A DNA stretch of 64,000 bases, from positions 95,099 to 159,098 of the forward strand of contig NZ_JAFIFK010000047.1 of assembly GCF_020832045.1 (NCBI RefSeq), given 5' to 3'. Both the position numbers and the translations under genes were made by a program. A model generated the notes under the pieces. The model made no database searches and was not told the DNA's origin. It saw nothing but the letters and a program-made list of their open reading frames with translations. Shown here piece after piece: positions 18,767-27,284 of the stretch. Each line of letters begins with the position of its first letter. The first letter of the stretch is position 1. The DNA comes from Halomonas sp. (GTDB taxonomy: Bacteria; Pseudomonadota; Gammaproteobacteria; Pseudomonadales; Halomonadaceae).

Positions 18767-20298
18767 GCGAAGCATTGCGGCCAACCAGGAAGAACGAACA
18801 AAAACAGCCTGGGTGGCAGCGGCTTTCGCCCTGGGCGGTACTCCTGCTGTTGCTCAGCGGTGGTGTCACTCTGGTACGCCAGCACTTGCCCCTGGTGCTC
18901 GGTGCCGGGGCGGGGCTGACGATGTTGGAGCGCCTGGGGTTGCGGGAGCTGGCGCTGGGGGGCGCGACACTTTTGGGTCTGGCGATGTTGTGCAGCCTGC
19001 TGTATTACCGTCGGTTTCGCTATCGCTGCGACGGCGATGTACTTATCGTGCAAAAAGGGCTGCTGGAGCATCGCGAGTTCAAGGTGGCGGCACGCCACGT
19101 GCAAAGTATCGTTACCCACCAGCCGGTCTACATGCGTCCTTTCGGGCTGGTGCTATGGGAAGTGGAGACCCAGGCCGGCGAGGCCTCCCGTATTGCCTTG
19201 CCCGGTATTCGGCGCGAATGCGCCGAAGCCCTCGAGCGTGAGCTTCGCTCATCCACAGATCTGGCTCCGTCGTTACAAGGGCAGCGCAATGCCACACCGT
19301 CCGAGGATAGGGCTAGCGCGAGGCGCGCGGCGCCGCATTTTACTCTCAACGGCAAGGCGATCGTACTTCACGGCCTGGCCAGCCGTTCGATCTTCGTCAT
19401 TGCGGCCATGCTGTCGCCCTTCGTTCGGCCGCTGGAACGCTGGGTGCATGACGTTCTGCCCCAGCTCGACCTTGCTGCCTGGCAGCCGGCTTCACCCTGG
19501 GTGACCATCGCGCTAGGCATCCTGCTCGTGGTGGCTACCTTGAGCGTGTTGGCCATACTAGCCGCCTGGTGGCGCTTTCATGGCTATGAGCTGTTCGATG
19601 AGGGGGATCGCCAGGTACAGCGCAGCGGCTTGGTCCATCGTCAGGAGCAGACACTGAGCTTGTCTCGCTTGCAGGTGGTGGAGTGGGTGCAGACGGGGCT
19701 CGGTCGGCTGCTTGGGCGAGGCTATCTAGTGTGTCATCAGTATGGTTCATCGGGCGGCGATGCCGCCGAGTCGCGTCGCTTCCTGGTGCCGGGGCTTACC
19801 GAGGCACAGCATGAATGGCTGACGGTTCGATTCTGGCCGGGCTACGCTGCGGGCCAACCTTTGCAGCGAGTGGATTCGAGCTATCGGCGCGTCCTGCTGC
19901 TGCGCCATGTGTTGCTGTCTACCGGGGCGGCCGTGCTAGTGGAAGTGCTCGCGCCTGGTCAGCTGTCGTTACTGGCTTGGGGCGGCTTGGCTGGGGGGCT
20001 TCTGCTCCTGTCCTCCGCCCTGGCCCAGTGGCGATGGATAGCGACAGGCTGGGCCAAAGAGAATAGCTACCTGCGTATTCGCCGCGGGATCCTGGGGCAG
20101 CGCACCGGTGTCTTCCCCCTGCAGCACCTGATTTCGCTACGCGTTCAGCAGAGCTGGCTGCAACGCCGACGAGGCGTTGCCACGCTGCACCTTGAGCTGG
20201 CCAATGGTCGTCAGACCCTGCCGTATCTGAACGCGAAGGAGGCACACCGGCTGGCAGATGCGCTGTTGTTCAGCGCCGAAAACGCTCAGCTGGCCTGA
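18763..20298 (+). CDS. Bacterial PH-domain membrane protein (YdbT-like), three PH repeats
   Basis: 511 residues with three bPH2 modules interleaved with paired membrane helices. Each module carries a recognisable core: 'LIVQKGLLEHREFKVAARHV', 'QRSGLVHRQEQTLSLSRLQV' and 'RIRRGILGQRTGVFPLQHLI'. It is the usual partner of the YdbS-like protein encoded just upstream, coupled by a four-base overlap. Overlaps the 3' end of the convergent glutaredoxin-like gene by 13 bases. Confidence 0.85.
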   Translation: MSEALRPTRKNEQKQPGWQRLSPWAVLLLLLSGGVTLVRQHLPLVLGAGAGLTMLERLGLRELALGGATLLGLAMLCSLLYYRRFRYRCDGDVLIVQKGLLEHREFKVAARHVQSIVTHQPVYMRPFGLVLWEVETQAGEASRIALPGIRRECAEALERELRSSTDLAPSLQGQRNATPSEDRASARRAAPHFTLNGKAIVLHGLASRSIFVIAAMLSPFVRPLERWVHDVLPQLDLAAWQPASPWVTIALGILLVVATLSVLAILAAWWRFHGYELFDEGDRQVQRSGLVHRQEQTLSLSRLQVVEWVQTGLGRLLGRGYLVCHQYGSSGGDAAESRRFLVPGLTEAQHEWLTVRFWPGYAAGQPLQRVDSSYRRVLLLRHVLLSTGAAVLVEVLAPGQLSLLAWGGLAGGLLLLSSALAQWRWIATGWAKENSYLRIRRGILGQRTGVFPLQHLISLRVQQSWLQRRRGVATLHLELANGRQTLPYLNAKEAHRLADALLFSAENAQLA

Positions 20299-20690
20299 CC
20301 GGCCTGGCCGAAATGACGATGCAGCCATGTATTGATCGTATCGGACTCATACATCCACTCTTCACGTCCGTCTTCGTGCTTTATCAGCAGGCACGGCACC
20401 TTTACTCGGCCGCCACCTTCTTCCAGTTCTCGACGGCGATCCGGGACGAGCTGGGCGTCGCGAATTTCGATCTTGAGCCCCAGCCGAGCCATTTCCTTGC
20501 GCACTTTGATACAGAAAGGACAGGAGCGAAACTGGTAGAGCGCGAGCTTGCGGCAAGCTTCGTCGACGCGAGCCTGCTCCTCGTCGCTGCGCTCGATGCT
20601 CTGTGGCGTCGAGAGTTTTTCGGCAACCAGCATGACCGGCGACAGCACCAGCCGAACGCCCCGAAAGAAATAGCGCAACACGATTCTCAT
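20286..20690 (-). CDS. Glutaredoxin-like / GST N-terminal domain protein
   Basis: 134 residues. An N-terminal hydrophobic segment (about 5-22) precedes a thioredoxin-fold domain with a C-P-F-C active site ('LYQFRSCPFCIKVRKEMARL') and the cis-proline block 'VKVPCLLIKHEDG', ending 'WMYESDTINTWLHRHF'. It is likely a membrane-anchored glutathione-dependent disulfide oxidoreductase. The ATG at 20690 is chosen because the frame upstream is not conserved-looking; the ribosome-binding site is weak. Confidence 0.82.
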   Translation of the reverse strand: MRIVLRYFFRGVRLVLSPVMLVAEKLSTPQSIERSDEEQARVDEACRKLALYQFRSCPFCIKVRKEMARLGLKIEIRDAQLVPDRRRELEEGGGRVKVPCLLIKHEDGREEWMYESDTINTWLHRHFGQAGQAS

Positions 20691-20836
20691 GGTGACCCCA
20701 AGGGTGGATGAGTTTGCAGGGGCCTCATGATGCCGTGCCCAGCGCCGAGTTCCAAGGTAGAAAACATGCCGCCACCCCTCGGCTGGCGGCAGCTGCCGTT
20801 TTAGGTCAGGCTTATGAAACCGTAAAGTCGGCAGAT

Positions 20837-21196
20837 ATGGCGATGACAACGAAGCAGAAGCGATACGGCATAATGGCGGGGCTGGCCTTGCTTGGACTCG
20901 CGGCCTGTTCGGGCCAGGAAAATGACGTGCGGGACGTCTCCTTGGCGGTGCTGGTCAATCAGGCCGGACAGCTCGACGGTTCCAGCGTGGCGACCCAGGG
21001 GGTGGTCAGGCACTTCGAGGACCCGCTGCATTACTGGATCGAGGATGAGGATCTCAACCGGGTTGAAATCTTTCCCCACGAGCTCATCGAGCCACACCTG
21101 GGTGAGACGGTGCGCGTCGTTGGCGACTTCGAGTACTCTCCCACTGAAGGGCGTCGCTTGACGCTCGCCAGCGTGGAGCCGGTCGTACGACCCTAG
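20837..21196 (+). CDS. Small lipoprotein, hypothetical
   Basis: 119 residues. The N-terminus is a lipoprotein signal with lipobox L-A-A-C ('GLALLGLAACSGQ'), so the mature protein should be lipidated at that cysteine. The rest ('VATQGVVRHFEDPLHYWIED', 'ETVRVVGDFEYS') has the beta-strand pattern of an OB-like fold. Two ATG codons two residues apart (20837, 20843) are possible starts; the ribosome-binding site is weak for both. Function unknown. Confidence 0.68.
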   Translation: MAMTTKQKRYGIMAGLALLGLAACSGQENDVRDVSLAVLVNQAGQLDGSSVATQGVVRHFEDPLHYWIEDEDLNRVEIFPHELIEPHLGETVRVVGDFEYSPTEGRRLTLASVEPVVRP

Positions 21197-21231
21197 GCTT
21201 CGTCTGAATAGCGTAGAGCGAGGGAATCGCC

Positions 21232-22338
21232 ATGATCAGGCTAAGCCAGACGCCCCAGCTGCCATCTCTGCCCGCCAGAGTGGACGCCATCGATCTCGCC
21301 CGCGGCATTGCCATCGCCCTGATGATCCTCAGCCATGCCGTCAGTGGCCTGCTGGGCATTCGCCAGGTTCCCGAGTGGGGCATGGTGCCGATCCATCTCA
21401 TCACCAAGTTTTCTTCATCGTTGTTCATTCTTGTCTTCGGCATCGCGCTGGCGGTCGCCTTCCTGCCGAAGGTAGGGTCCGCCGACTGGCCGCAGCGAAG
21501 GTTGAAGCTGATGCTGCGGGGCCTGGAAGTGCTGTTCTGGTACAAGGCACTGACTATCGTCGAGATGTTGCCGATGTTCACGACCCAGGACATCGTCGAT
21601 GCGCTGCTCTACCAGCGCTTTGCCATCTGGGTCGAAATTCTCGGATTCTATGCCCTGGCGTTGCTGTGGATTCCCTGGGTGCTTCCGCTTTGGTTTCGCA
21701 TGCCGCTGTGGTCGCGCCTGCTGGCACCGGTCGCGGTCGGCGTGCTGTCGGTGATGCTGGAGCGTCATTTCCATTTCTGGGGCAGCGACACTCTCAAGGC
21801 GCTGCTGGTGGAGGATGCGGACCACTACACTTGGGGCCAACTGGCACGGCTGCCGCTGGTGATGCTGGGGCTGCTGGTGGGTGAGGCCATCCTGCGCTGG
21901 TATGGCGAGCCGCTCACGCGGCGTCGGCTGATCCTGTGCCTGGCCGGACTGGGCACGCTGTTGCTTCTCGGTTTCGTGGCGCTCTCGCTGCCCGAACTCG
22001 ATGCAGCGCTGATGGCGGTGGCCTGGAACGTGGGCAAGCACCCACCCGAAGTGCCTTTCATGGCGTTCAGCGTCGGCGGTGCGCTGCTGATCCTCGCGCT
22101 CTGCCTGCTGGGGGGGCGTTCGGCTGCCACTTGGCTCAAGCCGCTCAGCGTAATCGGCACCGACGCCTTGCGCGCCTTCATTTTCCATATCGTGGTCATC
22201 TTTCTGGTGCTGCGCTTGTTGTCGGACGCCTGGCAGGTCTACAGCTATCCTCAGGTGCTGGGCATCGGCCTGACCTTGATACTTCTTACGGCGGGCTGGA
22301 TCGCCTTTCTGCGCTGGTTCAGGGAGCACAGCAAATGA
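21232..22338 (+). CDS. Acyltransferase-family integral membrane protein (DUF1624 / heparan N-acetyltransferase-like)
   Basis: 368 residues with about ten membrane helices. It opens with 'RVDAIDLARGIAIALMILSH', the R-x-x-x-[IL]-D-x-x-R-G signature of membrane acyltransferases of the HGSNAT/acyltransferase-3 group, with a histidine in the first helix. A role in acylating a sugar or envelope component is inferred from the family. The stop codon overlaps the start of the beta-lactamase-like gene (ATGA at 22335-22338), so the products probably act together. Confidence 0.82.
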   Translation: MIRLSQTPQLPSLPARVDAIDLARGIAIALMILSHAVSGLLGIRQVPEWGMVPIHLITKFSSSLFILVFGIALAVAFLPKVGSADWPQRRLKLMLRGLEVLFWYKALTIVEMLPMFTTQDIVDALLYQRFAIWVEILGFYALALLWIPWVLPLWFRMPLWSRLLAPVAVGVLSVMLERHFHFWGSDTLKALLVEDADHYTWGQLARLPLVMLGLLVGEAILRWYGEPLTRRRLILCLAGLGTLLLLGFVALSLPELDAALMAVAWNVGKHPPEVPFMAFSVGGALLILALCLLGGRSAATWLKPLSVIGTDALRAFIFHIVVIFLVLRLLSDAWQVYSYPQVLGIGLTLILLTAGWIAFLRWFREHSK

Positions 22339-23429
22339 TCTCTCCATGGATTGCACGCACGCTGTTGCTGCTGGTCATGTTGTTGCCATCGATGGCCATG
22401 GCCCAGACGAGCTGGGCAGCACAGGTGGAAGCGCGCCAGGACCCGCCCTGGGCCGAGCGCTTGAAGGCGAGACTGGCGCTGCTCGACGCCGGTTTCAAGG
22501 GGGAAATCGGCGTGCATGTACGTGAGCTTGGCAGCGGGGCGCGTTTCGGTTGGCGCGATGACGAATACTGGTACCTGGCCTCGCTGGTGAAGGTGCCTGT
22601 CGCCATCGAGTTGCTGTCCAGGATCGAGGCAGGGGAGATGTCACTCCAGGACCGCTTGACGCTGGCGCGCAGCGATTACGTCGATGGGGCCGGCACCACC
22701 AACTGGGCGGCGCCGGGCAGCGGCTTGCCACTGAGCCAGCTGCTGGAGTCGATGCTGACCATGAGTGACAACACGGCCAGCGACATGCTGATTCGCCACT
22801 TGGGACTCGAGAGCGTCAATCGTCGGGCGCGACAGCTAGCGCCAGCCGGTGGCTTGGGGCCGATTACGTCCCTGGTTGACGTGCGACGTCACGCCTATGC
22901 CAACCTGCATCCCGATGCCTTCAGTCTGAGCGGTTTGGATTTCATCGAGTTGCGTAAGCGTCGTGGCGATGGAGAGCGAGTGGCATGGCTCCGCGAGCGA
23001 CTCGAACTCGAACCGCAGGACCTGCTGCTGCCCAGCGTCGACGACGCCTTCCATCTCTACTATGCCACGGACCTCAATAGCGGCAGGCTCGACGCTTTCG
23101 CCGATGGACTAGAGATGCTGGCCGAGGGCCAGGCGCTGGGGGCGTGGGGCACCGGTGAGATGCTTGCGGTCATGGCGCGTACCAGCAGCGGCGAGCGGCG
23201 ACTCAGGGCCGGCTTGGGGCGTGACATCCGCTTGGCTCACAAGACGGGCACCCAGCACCGACAAGTCTGCGATGCCGGTATCGCCACTCAAGGGCAGGGC
23301 GATGACGCCCGCCGTGTCGTGATCGTGGCGTGCGTACGCGGAGAACTCGACCTGGCACGTAACGAGCAGATCGTGGCGGCGATAGGGCGTGCCGTGAGGG
23401 AGGCGGGGGTGTTCGAGGATGCTCGATAG
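22335..23429 (+). CDS. Serine hydrolase of the class A beta-lactamase fold, exported
   Basis: 364 residues. A Sec signal peptide (about residues 1-23, ending 'AMAQ') precedes a class A-like domain: S83-L-V-K86 nucleophile motif, S144-D-N146, and K303-T-G305. No clear omega-loop glutamate equivalent to E166 is seen, so hydrolysis of beta-lactams is doubtful; a peptidase, transpeptidase-like or esterase role is as likely. Coupled by ATGA to the membrane acyltransferase. Followed by the promoter of the gluconate operon. Confidence 0.84.
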   Translation: MISPWIARTLLLLVMLLPSMAMAQTSWAAQVEARQDPPWAERLKARLALLDAGFKGEIGVHVRELGSGARFGWRDDEYWYLASLVKVPVAIELLSRIEAGEMSLQDRLTLARSDYVDGAGTTNWAAPGSGLPLSQLLESMLTMSDNTASDMLIRHLGLESVNRRARQLAPAGGLGPITSLVDVRRHAYANLHPDAFSLSGLDFIELRKRRGDGERVAWLRERLELEPQDLLLPSVDDAFHLYYATDLNSGRLDAFADGLEMLAEGQALGAWGTGEMLAVMARTSSGERRLRAGLGRDIRLAHKTGTQHRQVCDAGIATQGQGDDARRVVIVACVRGELDLARNEQIVAAIGRAVREAGVFEDAR

Positions 23430-23470
23430 CGGCTGCGACTAACGTCTATGCGTTATGCATGGCTTCCTGA

Positions 23471-23526
23471 TTGACTCTTTGTCTAGGTATGGCTAGCCTT
23501 TCAGCATCGAATGTTACCGGTAACAA
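23471..23526 (+). promoter_or_regulatory. Promoter and GntR operator of the gluconate TRAP operon
   Basis: TTGACT (23471-23476), a 17-base spacer and TAGCCT (23494-23499) form a sigma-70-like promoter. Immediately downstream, ATGTTACCGGTAACAA at 23511-23526 matches 15 of 16 positions of the palindrome ATGTTACCGGTAACAT bound by the gluconate repressor GntR of E. coli. It would cover about +5 to +20 and block transcription when gluconate is absent. The LacI-type regulator at the end of the operon is the obvious binder. Confidence 0.75.
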
Positions 23527-23622
23527 TATGCTGGCATTCGATGCCCCATGAGGAGCTTCCAAGCCCCTCGGGAAGACACCACGACCTGCCTACTCACAAT
23601 GATAAATCGACGGGAGTCTGCC

Positions 23623-24693
23623 ATGACCGCCATATGGCGCAACACCCTCACGCTAGCCGGTGCCGTTACCCTTTCACTAAGCATTGCTCATGCCCAGAGC
23701 CCAGATCTATCCGACCCTCCCGCCATTGAGGGCGAGGCGGTGGGAGACCACGGCAGCCATACCCTGCGCATGGGGCTCGGCCTGTCCGATACCTCGCCGC
23801 AATACCTCTCAAGCCGCTATTTCGCCGATATCCTCGAACAGCGCACCGAAGGGCGCATCACCGTCAATATTTTCCCCAACAGCCAGTTGGGGGACGACGT
23901 GCAGATGATGGAAATGCTCCAGACCGGTTCACTGGACATGAGCTACCCATCGTCGTCACCGGCGACCACCTACGTATCGGAGTTGGCGGTGTTCGACTTG
24001 CCGTTCCTGTTACCGACGCGTGAAGCGGCCATCGCGGTCATGCAGAGTGATACCGCTCAGCGCATGCTCGATGCTTTCGAGGGCACCGGTATCAAGGCAT
24101 TGACCTTCTCCGAGAACGGCTATCGTCAGCTCACCAACAGCGCGCGCCCGGTGGAGTCGCCTGAGGATGTGGCGGGGCTCGACGTGCGCGGTCTGAGTGT
24201 GCGTACCATGGAGAACCCGGTGCACCTGGCGATCTGGGAGGCACTGGGCGCCAACCCGACCCCGATGGCCTTCGGCGAGCTGTTTTCCGCCATGGAGCAG
24301 GGGGTGGTCGATGGCCAGGAGAATCCCTGGAGCACTATCCTGACCTCCAATTTTCACGAGGTGCAGGACTATGGCTCAGAGACCCGCCACGTCTACACAC
24401 CGTTCATCATGATGATGTCTCAGCGCACCTGGGATCGGATGGCACCGGAGTATCAGGAACTGGTGCAGGAAGCGGCACGTCTGTCGGCCGAGTATGAGAT
24501 CCAATTGGCGACTGAATATGACGACTGGTCCCGCGAGCAGCTCGAAGCACGCGGTATGCAGATCTCGCGGCTGGATGACGAGCAGGTCGCTGCCTTCCAG
24601 GAAGCCGTGCAGCCGGTTTACGACCAGTGGGCGCCGCGTATCGGCGAGGATCTGATTGCCGAAATCCAGGCTATCGTTGAGTCCACTCAGTAA
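23623..24693 (+). CDS. TRAP transporter periplasmic substrate-binding protein (DctP), probably for gluconate
   Basis: 356 residues. A signal peptide with A-H-A cleavage ('SLSIAHAQ', about residue 24) precedes a DctP/SBP fold: 'TLRMGLGLSDTSPQY', 'QRTEGRITVNIFPNSQLGDD', and the conserved carboxylate-binding Arg region 'GLDVRGLSVRTMENPVHLAIWEALGANPTPM' (read in part). It delivers a sugar acid to the DctQM permease encoded next. The substrate is inferred from the co-encoded gluconokinase and the GntR-type operator. CGGGAG precedes the ATG at 23623; longer frames upstream run through the operator. Confidence 0.88.
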   Translation: MTAIWRNTLTLAGAVTLSLSIAHAQSPDLSDPPAIEGEAVGDHGSHTLRMGLGLSDTSPQYLSSRYFADILEQRTEGRITVNIFPNSQLGDDVQMMEMLQTGSLDMSYPSSSPATTYVSELAVFDLPFLLPTREAAIAVMQSDTAQRMLDAFEGTGIKALTFSENGYRQLTNSARPVESPEDVAGLDVRGLSVRTMENPVHLAIWEALGANPTPMAFGELFSAMEQGVVDGQENPWSTILTSNFHEVQDYGSETRHVYTPFIMMMSQRTWDRMAPEYQELVQEAARLSAEYEIQLATEYDDWSREQLEARGMQISRLDDEQVAAFQEAVQPVYDQWAPRIGEDLIAEIQAIVESTQ

Positions 24694-24752
24694 TCATCCA
24701 TCCGCTGATTTGTCAGGGCAGGGAGCATTCCTTGCCCTGCACGGAGTACTGC

Positions 24753-25343
24753 ATGATCTCTCCCAGCCCCCCGCCGGAAGATCCAAGCGCCTATCTGGAT
24801 GACCCTCGGCGAGAACCGCTCGAACTCGACCCCGAAGGGCGCCGTGGACCGTTGCTGTTTCGCCTGATCACACGACTGATGGAACACGTGATCGCAACGA
24901 TACTTGTCGCATTGATCGTTTCGGTATCCGCCAATGTGCTCGGCCGCGCCTTGCTCAATCGCTCGTTACCTTGGGCTGATGAGCTGGCAAGAATGTTATT
25001 CATTTGGCTGATCTTCGTAGGTGCCGCTGCTGCATTCGCCCGCTATGAACATATCGCCGTCGATTTTCTGGTGCGTCGGCTCAAGCCACGCGCCGCCTAT
25101 TCGCTCTACCTGTTGCAGCATCTCATTATCGCTACGCTGATGAGCATCATGGTGTGGGGTGGGTATCTCGTGATGTCGCGCTCTACAGGTCGCACGGCCA
25201 TCCTTGGCGTGCCGTGGAACCTCATCAATCTGTCATTGGTGCTCTGTTCGCTGTTTATCGTTGCCGTGGCGCTGTGGCGGTCCTGGCTGTGTCTTCGGTT
25301 GATCCTTCAATTGGGTCAACCCCACCGTCGAGCGGGAGGCTGA
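24753..25343 (+). CDS. TRAP transporter small permease (DctQ)
   Basis: 196 residues, slightly long because of a 40-residue hydrophilic N-terminal tail. Four membrane helices follow with the DctQ core 'RALLNRSLPWADELARMLFI' and 'VGAAAAFARYEHIAVDF'. It works with DctM in sodium-driven uptake. ATG at 24753 has ACGGAG 6 bases upstream; an in-frame TTG at 24732 lacks one. It ends three bases before dctM. Confidence 0.88.
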   Translation: MISPSPPPEDPSAYLDDPRREPLELDPEGRRGPLLFRLITRLMEHVIATILVALIVSVSANVLGRALLNRSLPWADELARMLFIWLIFVGAAAAFARYEHIAVDFLVRRLKPRAAYSLYLLQHLIIATLMSIMVWGGYLVMSRSTGRTAILGVPWNLINLSLVLCSLFIVAVALWRSWLCLRLILQLGQPHRRAGG

Positions 25344-25346
25344 TCC

Positions 25347-26630
25347 ATGCTGTGGATCTTTCTGGGTATCCTGTTTGCCTCCCTCACCATCGGGCTGCCT
25401 ATTGCCTTTGGGCTAGGCGTGGCCGCCGTAGTCATGGCTGTGCTTTCCGACATCCCGCTTTCAATCCTGATCGAGCAGTCGATCCGTGGCGTCAATAATT
25501 TCCCGCTTCTGGCCATTCCTTTCTTCATACTGGTGGGCGAGGTGATGAGCCACGGCGGTATCGCCCGGCGCCTGATGGAGCTAGCCGGGGCGCTGGTGGG
25601 ATTCGTTCGCGGCGGGTTGGGGCAAGTCGCCATCACCGGCTCGATGTTCTTCGGCGGAATCAGCGGCTCGGCGGTGGCGGATACTGCGGCCACCGGCGCG
25701 ATGATGATTCCCTCCATGAAGCAGCAGGGCTATTCGGCTCCGCATGCCACGGCGATCAATACCGTCTCCTCGGTGATCGGTATCATCATCCCGCCATCGA
25801 TTCCGCTGATCCTGTTCGGCATCGTCACCGAAACCTCAATCAGTCGCCTGTTCATTGCCGGCATCGTGCCGGGCCTGTTGATCGGCTTCGCGCTGATGGT
25901 GACTACCTTCATCATGGCCAGCATCGAACACGCCGGGCAGACCCGAAAATTCGACCTCGGCCGCCTGTGGCAGGCGTTCAAGGCGGCCTGGCTGGCGCTG
26001 GTGCTGCCGGTGATCGTGATCGGCGGCATTCTCGGCGGGGTGTTCACGGCTACCGAAGCTGCCGTGGCGGCTTTGCTGTTTTCGCTGTTCATTTCGCTGG
26101 TGGTCTATCGCGAGTTCCATCCCCGTGAGCTGTGGGGGATGCTGATCCGCACGGCGCGGCTGACCGGCATGGTATTGCTGCTGCTGGCTTTCGCCACCGT
26201 TATCGCCTGGTTCCTGACCATCAACATGGTGCCCCAGACGCTGGTGCGCCAGGTACAGGCAATCACCCAGGAGCCGTTCCTGCTGTTGTTGATCGTAGCG
26301 GCTCTGCTGCTGCTGGTGGGCTTCGTCATGGACCTGACCCCGGCGATGGTGATCATGGCGCCCATGCTGACGCCTATCGTCACCTCAGTGGGGGTCGATC
26401 CGGTCTATTTCGGCGTGCTGATGGCCTTCATTCTCGGTATCGGTCTGCTGACGCCGCCTGTTGGCACCTGTCTTTACGTAGGCTGCGGTGTCGGGCGTGT
26501 GAGCATGGAGCAGTTGGTCAAGGCAATGCTCCCGTACTACGCAGCGCTCATCGTGGTGCTGGTAATACTCATCGCCTTTCCCGGCATCGTGACCTGGCTG
26601 CCCGACATGGCTGCTGTGCGCGGCAACTAA
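25347..26630 (+). CDS. TRAP transporter large permease (DctM)
   Basis: 427 residues with about twelve membrane segments, the standard length for DctM. Signature blocks: 'GLPIAFGLGVAAVVM', 'ITGSMFFGGISGSAVADTAA', 'IIPPSIPLILFGIVTE', 'GLLTPPVGTCLYVGCGV'. It is the ion-coupled channel component that imports the compound delivered by the DctP protein. Third gene of the operon; gluconokinase follows 15 bases later. Confidence 0.92.
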   Translation: MLWIFLGILFASLTIGLPIAFGLGVAAVVMAVLSDIPLSILIEQSIRGVNNFPLLAIPFFILVGEVMSHGGIARRLMELAGALVGFVRGGLGQVAITGSMFFGGISGSAVADTAATGAMMIPSMKQQGYSAPHATAINTVSSVIGIIIPPSIPLILFGIVTETSISRLFIAGIVPGLLIGFALMVTTFIMASIEHAGQTRKFDLGRLWQAFKAAWLALVLPVIVIGGILGGVFTATEAAVAALLFSLFISLVVYREFHPRELWGMLIRTARLTGMVLLLLAFATVIAWFLTINMVPQTLVRQVQAITQEPFLLLLIVAALLLLVGFVMDLTPAMVIMAPMLTPIVTSVGVDPVYFGVLMAFILGIGLLTPPVGTCLYVGCGVGRVSMEQLVKAMLPYYAALIVVLVILIAFPGIVTWLPDMAAVRGN

Positions 26631-26645
26631 ACACAGGGAGGTCTC

Positions 26646-27167
26646 GTGAAGGATGCTGCATGTCGTATCGTGGTGATGGGCGTGTCGGGGTCGGGCAAAT
26701 CGTGCGTTGGCGCCTTGCTAGCCCAGCACCTTGGCGTCACATTCATCGATGGTGACGACTATCACTCACCCGCCAGTGTCGACAAGATGGCCAATGGCAT
26801 TCCGCTCAATGACGAAGATCGGCGTGCATGGCTGGAAACACTGGCGAAGATAATCGAAGAATACCGCCTTCAAGGTGACTCGCTGGTGCTCGCCTGTTCG
26901 GCGCTCAAGCGACGCTACCGTGATCTCCTGCGGCGCGGCGACCCCGATCTCGCCTTTCTTTTTCTTGCCGGGACGCGGGACCAACTGCGCCAGCGCCTGG
27001 CGGCCAGGGAGGAGCACTTTTTTCGCGGTGATGCGATGTTGGACAGTCAGTTGCGCGATCTCGAAGCGCCGGGGGAGGGGGAGGCCGTAACTAGCGACAT
27101 CGACGACACCCCCGATATCATCGTCAAGAGATTCCTCATGTGGCTATCGGAGCGCCGGTGCCCTTAG
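26646..27167 (+). CDS. gntK: Gluconokinase
   Basis: 173 residues. P-loop G12-V-S-G-S-G-K-S19, then 'FIDGDDYHSPASVDKMANGIPLND' (shown for the D-G-D-D-x-H block), 'DRRAWLE', 'LACSALKRRYRDLLR' and 'FLFLAGTRDQLRQRL' follow the GntK thermosensitive/thermoresistant gluconokinase family. It makes 6-phosphogluconate from gluconate and ATP, feeding the Entner-Doudoroff or pentose phosphate route. GTG start with AGGGAGG upstream. Its position after dctPQM gives the transporter its probable substrate. Confidence 0.92.
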   Translation: MKDAACRIVVMGVSGSGKSCVGALLAQHLGVTFIDGDDYHSPASVDKMANGIPLNDEDRRAWLETLAKIIEEYRLQGDSLVLACSALKRRYRDLLRRGDPDLAFLFLAGTRDQLRQRLAAREEHFFRGDAMLDSQLRDLEAPGEGEAVTSDIDDTPDIIVKRFLMWLSERRCP

Positions 27168-27284
27168 CCAGCGAAGCCGGGGGAGAGCCAGCATGACGCT
27201 GACGAGTCCGGTATCATGCCGCCACGGGCCGGCAGTGGACATCGGCCGGTGTCCGTTAGGCTCAGCCACTGTCAGCGGGGAAAC

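Noticed and set aside
21415..22356. Minus-strand open frame over the acyltransferase gene
   Set aside because: Gln/His/Arg-rich shadow with no ribosome-binding site or domain.
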